This document shows, piece by piece, positions 61,668 to 64,000 of a DNA stretch of 64,000 nucleotides. Positions within the stretch are counted from its first letter, which is position 1. Every line of letters begins with the position of its first letter. This DNA comes from Candidatus Babelota bacterium. Its GTDB lineage: Bacteria; Babelota; Babeliae; Babelales; Vermiphilaceae. The DNA is taken from assembly GCA_029262555.1 (NCBI GenBank), contig JAJCZE010000008.1, positions 82,797 through 146,796 of the forward strand, read 5' to 3'. The notes under the pieces are model-generated. The model was not told the origin of the DNA and searched no databases. It saw only the letters and a program-made list of their open reading frames with translations. The position numbers and the translations under genes are program-made.

Positions 61668-63137
61668 TTATAATATCTGCCCGGCAAGCTTACTCAATTC
61701 ACTACGCTCACTTACTGGCAAGTAGACTGATCCAAAAAGTCGTTGGCCCTTGAATCGTTCACCAGCTCTTACGAGCCCATTACTACTAAAATCTAAATAC
61801 GGCGAATCGATTTGATACGGATCACCAACTAGGACAATTTTACTTCCCTCGCCTGCACGCGTTACGATCGTTTTCACTTCATGCGGTGTTAAGTTTTGCG
61901 ATTCATCAATCAAAATATATTGATACGGAATTGAACGCCCCCGCATATAGGTAATCGCTTCGAGACTCAGTTTGCCGTTATTAACCAAGGTATCTACCGG
62001 CCCTACTCCCGTGCCAGATCTCTCTTTATAATTATTGCGATGGGTATGCTTTTCATAGCGTCCATCTCTTTGGCGACTATCGCCCCTTCCGCGCCCGTTA
62101 CCACCGTGGCCTCGATCTCTTCTATGATAACCCCCGCCATAATCCTTCTCATCTTTCATGTAATCAGAAAGTTTCACCGAATGCATGATCAGCTCTAAAT
62201 TGTCATAAATTGGCAGCATCCAACTGTGCAATTTTTCTTCCAGCGTACCCGGCAAATATCCTATATCTTTTCCGAGGGGTACTACCGGACGAGATACCAT
62301 CAGCTTTCTAAAATCGTCTTTCACAATAGTTTTATAAAGGCCTGCAAGCAATGCCAAAAACGTCTTACCTGTCCCGGCTGGTCCAAGCAGCGTAACAAAT
62401 GGAATCGTATCATCCATGAGCAAATTCAATGCCATTAACTGCTGCGCATTGCGTGGCTCTAACGGCCACTTTAATTTTGGTGCATAAATCGGCAAAAAAC
62501 GATCTCCGCCCACGTAGCGAAATACTCGATTATTTTGTGGATTATTTTGACTTTGTAATAATACAAATTCATTGAGCGTAAGATCATATTCTTTTGGAAG
62601 CACTTTTAAAACAGTCGGCTCATCTTTTGTGAGATCTACTGCCGGTACATCGAGAGACATCCACCCTTTATAAAATTCTTCTTCCGATACGTGCTCTTTT
62701 AAATAATCTTGCGATTCAATACCAATCGCATCTGCCTTAACGCGCGCATTTAAATCTTTGGAAATAAATTTTACGTCATACCCTTCCTTTACCAAGCCCA
62801 TCGCTGTGAGCAAAATACGATTATCTTGCTCTTCCATTCGAAACGGAAGGTCTGGAAGATCTGAGCCAATAAAAAGCACTTTTACAATCGAGCCATTCTC
62901 TAATGGAACGCCCTCTTTAAGCGAGCCTCGTTCTCGCAACGCATCCAATTCGCGAATAAATTCACGTGAGTTTCGGCCGCGATCAGTACCTTCTTTTTTA
63001 AAAGAATCAAGCTCTTCTAATACCATTGCCGGGATACCAATTTGCACCCCTTCAAAATTTTTATAGGCATACGGATCATGAACAATAACATTCGTATCAA
63101 GAACGTATATTTTGCGTGATTTGTTTTGCTCAACCAT
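61668..63137 (-). CDS. phoH: PIN-PhoH family ATPase/ribonuclease
   Basis: 489 aa PhoH2-type protein: an N-terminal PIN nuclease domain (VLDTNVIVHDP at 12-22, an EELDSFKK segment, later acidic residues) joined to a PhoH ATPase with Walker A GPAGTGKT at 252-259, Walker B ILIDESQN near 408-415 and GDPYQID. Such proteins are RNA-directed helicase/ribonucleases. A Gly/Arg/Asp/His-rich low-complexity insert (about 332-377, e.g. RGHGGNGRGRGDSRQRDGR) interrupts the ATPase part and could bind RNA; it is unusual for the family. Its 3' end has been duplicated at 60845-60916. Confidence 0.93.
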   Translation of the reverse strand: MVEQNKSRKIYVLDTNVIVHDPYAYKNFEGVQIGIPAMVLEELDSFKKEGTDRGRNSREFIRELDALRERGSLKEGVPLENGSIVKVLFIGSDLPDLPFRMEEQDNRILLTAMGLVKEGYDVKFISKDLNARVKADAIGIESQDYLKEHVSEEEFYKGWMSLDVPAVDLTKDEPTVLKVLPKEYDLTLNEFVLLQSQNNPQNNRVFRYVGGDRFLPIYAPKLKWPLEPRNAQQLMALNLLMDDTIPFVTLLGPAGTGKTFLALLAGLYKTIVKDDFRKLMVSRPVVPLGKDIGYLPGTLEEKLHSWMLPIYDNLELIMHSVKLSDYMKDEKDYGGGYHRRDRGHGGNGRGRGDSRQRDGRYEKHTHRNNYKERSGTGVGPVDTLVNNGKLSLEAITYMRGRSIPYQYILIDESQNLTPHEVKTIVTRAGEGSKIVLVGDPYQIDSPYLDFSSNGLVRAGERFKGQRLFGSVYLPVSERSELSKLAGQIL

Positions 63138-63360
63138 GTACTCTCTTTTTTTGTGATGGGTTGTACATCATTACTACTCTTAGGCCTTTCCAGATGGTAG
63201 CATGGCGCTTAGCGACGCGCAATAAAGGAGTGTGAAAGTGGCTAAAAAATCAGTGCCTGCTTCACTCGCTCTCTTTAAATTTGATGCTTTAAATACTTTT
63301 TTAAATTTCATTCTATTTTTCTACCGATTGGTTTTAGTTTTTTATTGTCATGTCGGCCTT

Positions 63361-63396
63361 TGCCCAGCCGTCGCCAAGGCTATGGCGGGCAGGCTA
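63361..63396. repeat. GC-rich palindromic repeat
   Basis: GCCGTCGCCAAGGCTATGGC and flanks; a locally GC-rich imperfect palindrome resembling repeats dispersed in many bacterial genomes. Only one copy is visible in the window. Confidence 0.5.
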
Positions 63397-63440
63397 GGCA
63401 GCATGAGGTATTTTGCTTGCCCAAAATACCTCAACTAAAA

Positions 63441-63476
63441 GGGCAAATAAGAGAGGTTTCTCTTATTTATCTCTCT
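63441..63476. repeat. 36-base inverted repeat, left arm
   Basis: Matches the reverse complement of 63755-63790 at about 31 of 36 positions by eye; itself contains a small hairpin (AAATAAGAGA with TCTCTTATTT). Confidence 0.75.
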
Positions 63477-63754
63477 GCGATTAAAATGCTCCCCATTCGC
63501 CTAACTTTGCTCAGAGTATGTTTTTTACAAGTCGCCTATACGGCTCAGAGGGCATGTAATCGCGAATGACTTTTGACCTTTATGTTGCGCAAAATAGGGT
63601 AGGCTTGAATAGTTCTCATTCGCTGCACACTCAAGCCTGCCATTATAAATAATTCGAATCAGATCTAGCTTGTCGGATATATGATCCGCAGTTGCAACGT
63701 AGAAACCTCACTTACTCCAAGTAAAAGTAGGAGAATGGTATCCGCCTCAAGCGT

Positions 63755-63790
63755 AGAGAGATACATAAGAGATGCTTCTCTTATGTGCCC
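63755..63790. repeat. 36-base inverted repeat, right arm
   Basis: Partner of 63441-63476; also contains an inner hairpin (ACATAAGAGA with TCTCTTATGT). Confidence 0.75.
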
Positions 63791-63949
63791 TTGTATTAAA
63801 TGTATTAGGCAAGTAATACATTTGCGCTCCCTGCGGAGGGGCGAAGTTGAGAATAAAAGATTAGTCGAATCAGGAAATTAAAAGCTTGAAAAAAAGTTGG
63901 GATCATCGTATAAAACTCCAAAATTCCGATCAAAAAATCAGGAGTAAAG

Positions 63950-64000
63950 ATGATCCCAAACTTAGAAGAAATTTACTGCTTAATTGATAATCTAACAAGT
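63950..64000 (+). mobile_element. start of a probable IS982-type transposase gene, cut by the window edge
   Basis: The first 17 codons read MIPNLEEIYCLIDNLTS, similar to the N-termini of IS982-family transposases (L-x-x-x-Y/F-C-x-I-D-D). AGGAG is about 6 bases upstream. An 11-base inverted repeat (63897-63907 with 63949-63959) would enclose the ATG in a stem. The family call rests on a very short stretch. Confidence 0.45.

Larger units (their letters stand above)
63138..63949. other. repeat-rich gene-poor region before an IS element
   Basis: About 800 bases with no convincing gene. It holds a GC-rich palindromic repeat (63361-63396), a 36-base inverted repeat pair (63441-63476 and 63755-63790), and the left end of a probable insertion sequence near 63890. 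The base composition is more mixed than in neighbouring genes. It is most likely accumulated mobile-element debris. Confidence 0.5.

Noticed and set aside
63232..63569. Two short frames in the right-hand repeat region
   Set aside because: They run through a GC-rich palindromic repeat, start with weak codons and match no domain.

Overview
The window reads as one contiguous piece of a small, AT-rich bacterial chromosome. It mixes ordinary single-copy housekeeping genes with an unusually large number of genes for exported proteins that have no obvious family. The Gram-negative-type envelope (a large family of secreted proteins ending in an aromatic C-terminal strand), the eroded fatty-acid operon, the exported eukaryote-like proteins (an inositol oxygenase, a ubiquitin-like domain) and the many small signal-peptide proteins all point to a host-associated bacterium living in or on protists. 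Candidatus Dependentiae (TM6) is the best fit I can suggest. This is an inference from gene content, not a phylogeny.

Layout. 1-7.0 kb: maf, tRNA-Gln, spoVG, then a minus-strand envelope and division block (uppP, ftsK, murF, rsmH). 7.3-19.0 kb: six consecutive plus-strand paralogues of a 517-654 aa outer-membrane-type protein, then a small membrane protein. 19.5-24.7 kb: minus-strand rpmF-plsX-RRM-TPR-gltX-fabD-acpP, in which the FabD homologue has lost its catalytic Ser and Arg. 25.0 kb: exported protein with a ubiquitin-like domain. 25.8-29.9 kb: TroA/MntC-type metal ABC operon, split by a GIY-YIG gene and two tandem copies of a MITE-like palindromic element. 29.9-31.0 kb: three small secreted proteins. 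31-37 kb: dprA, gyrA, lepA. 37-44 kb: DUF155/RMD1-like protein, grpE, and a beta-barrel candidate paired with a 951 aa exported protein. 44-51 kb: ssb, a 702 aa exported protein, pgsA, mnmA, argS. 50.9-52.7 kb: three secreted proteins, two sharing one leader and signal-peptide cassette. 52.9-59.2 kb: tsf-pyrH-frr, tRNA-Leu, divergent tig, trxB, an exported Nudix protein, rpmH-rnpA-yidD. 59.2-61.6 kb: exported myo-inositol oxygenase and two exported proteins in a duplicated block. 61.7-63.1 kb: PIN-PhoH ATPase. The right end is a repeat-rich stretch leading into the first codons of a likely IS982-type transposase.

How it fits together. Translation, cell-wall precursor and division genes look intact, whereas acyl-chain synthesis looks eroded. 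The accessory genes are nearly all exported, and several bear marks of modular evolution. A C-terminal membrane domain is shared between a ubiquitin-like and a Nudix protein. Leader and signal-peptide cassettes are reused in front of unrelated mature proteins. Short copies of the 3' ends of trxB and phoH flank cargo genes. I read this as a secretome built by repeated cassette insertion beside housekeeping genes.
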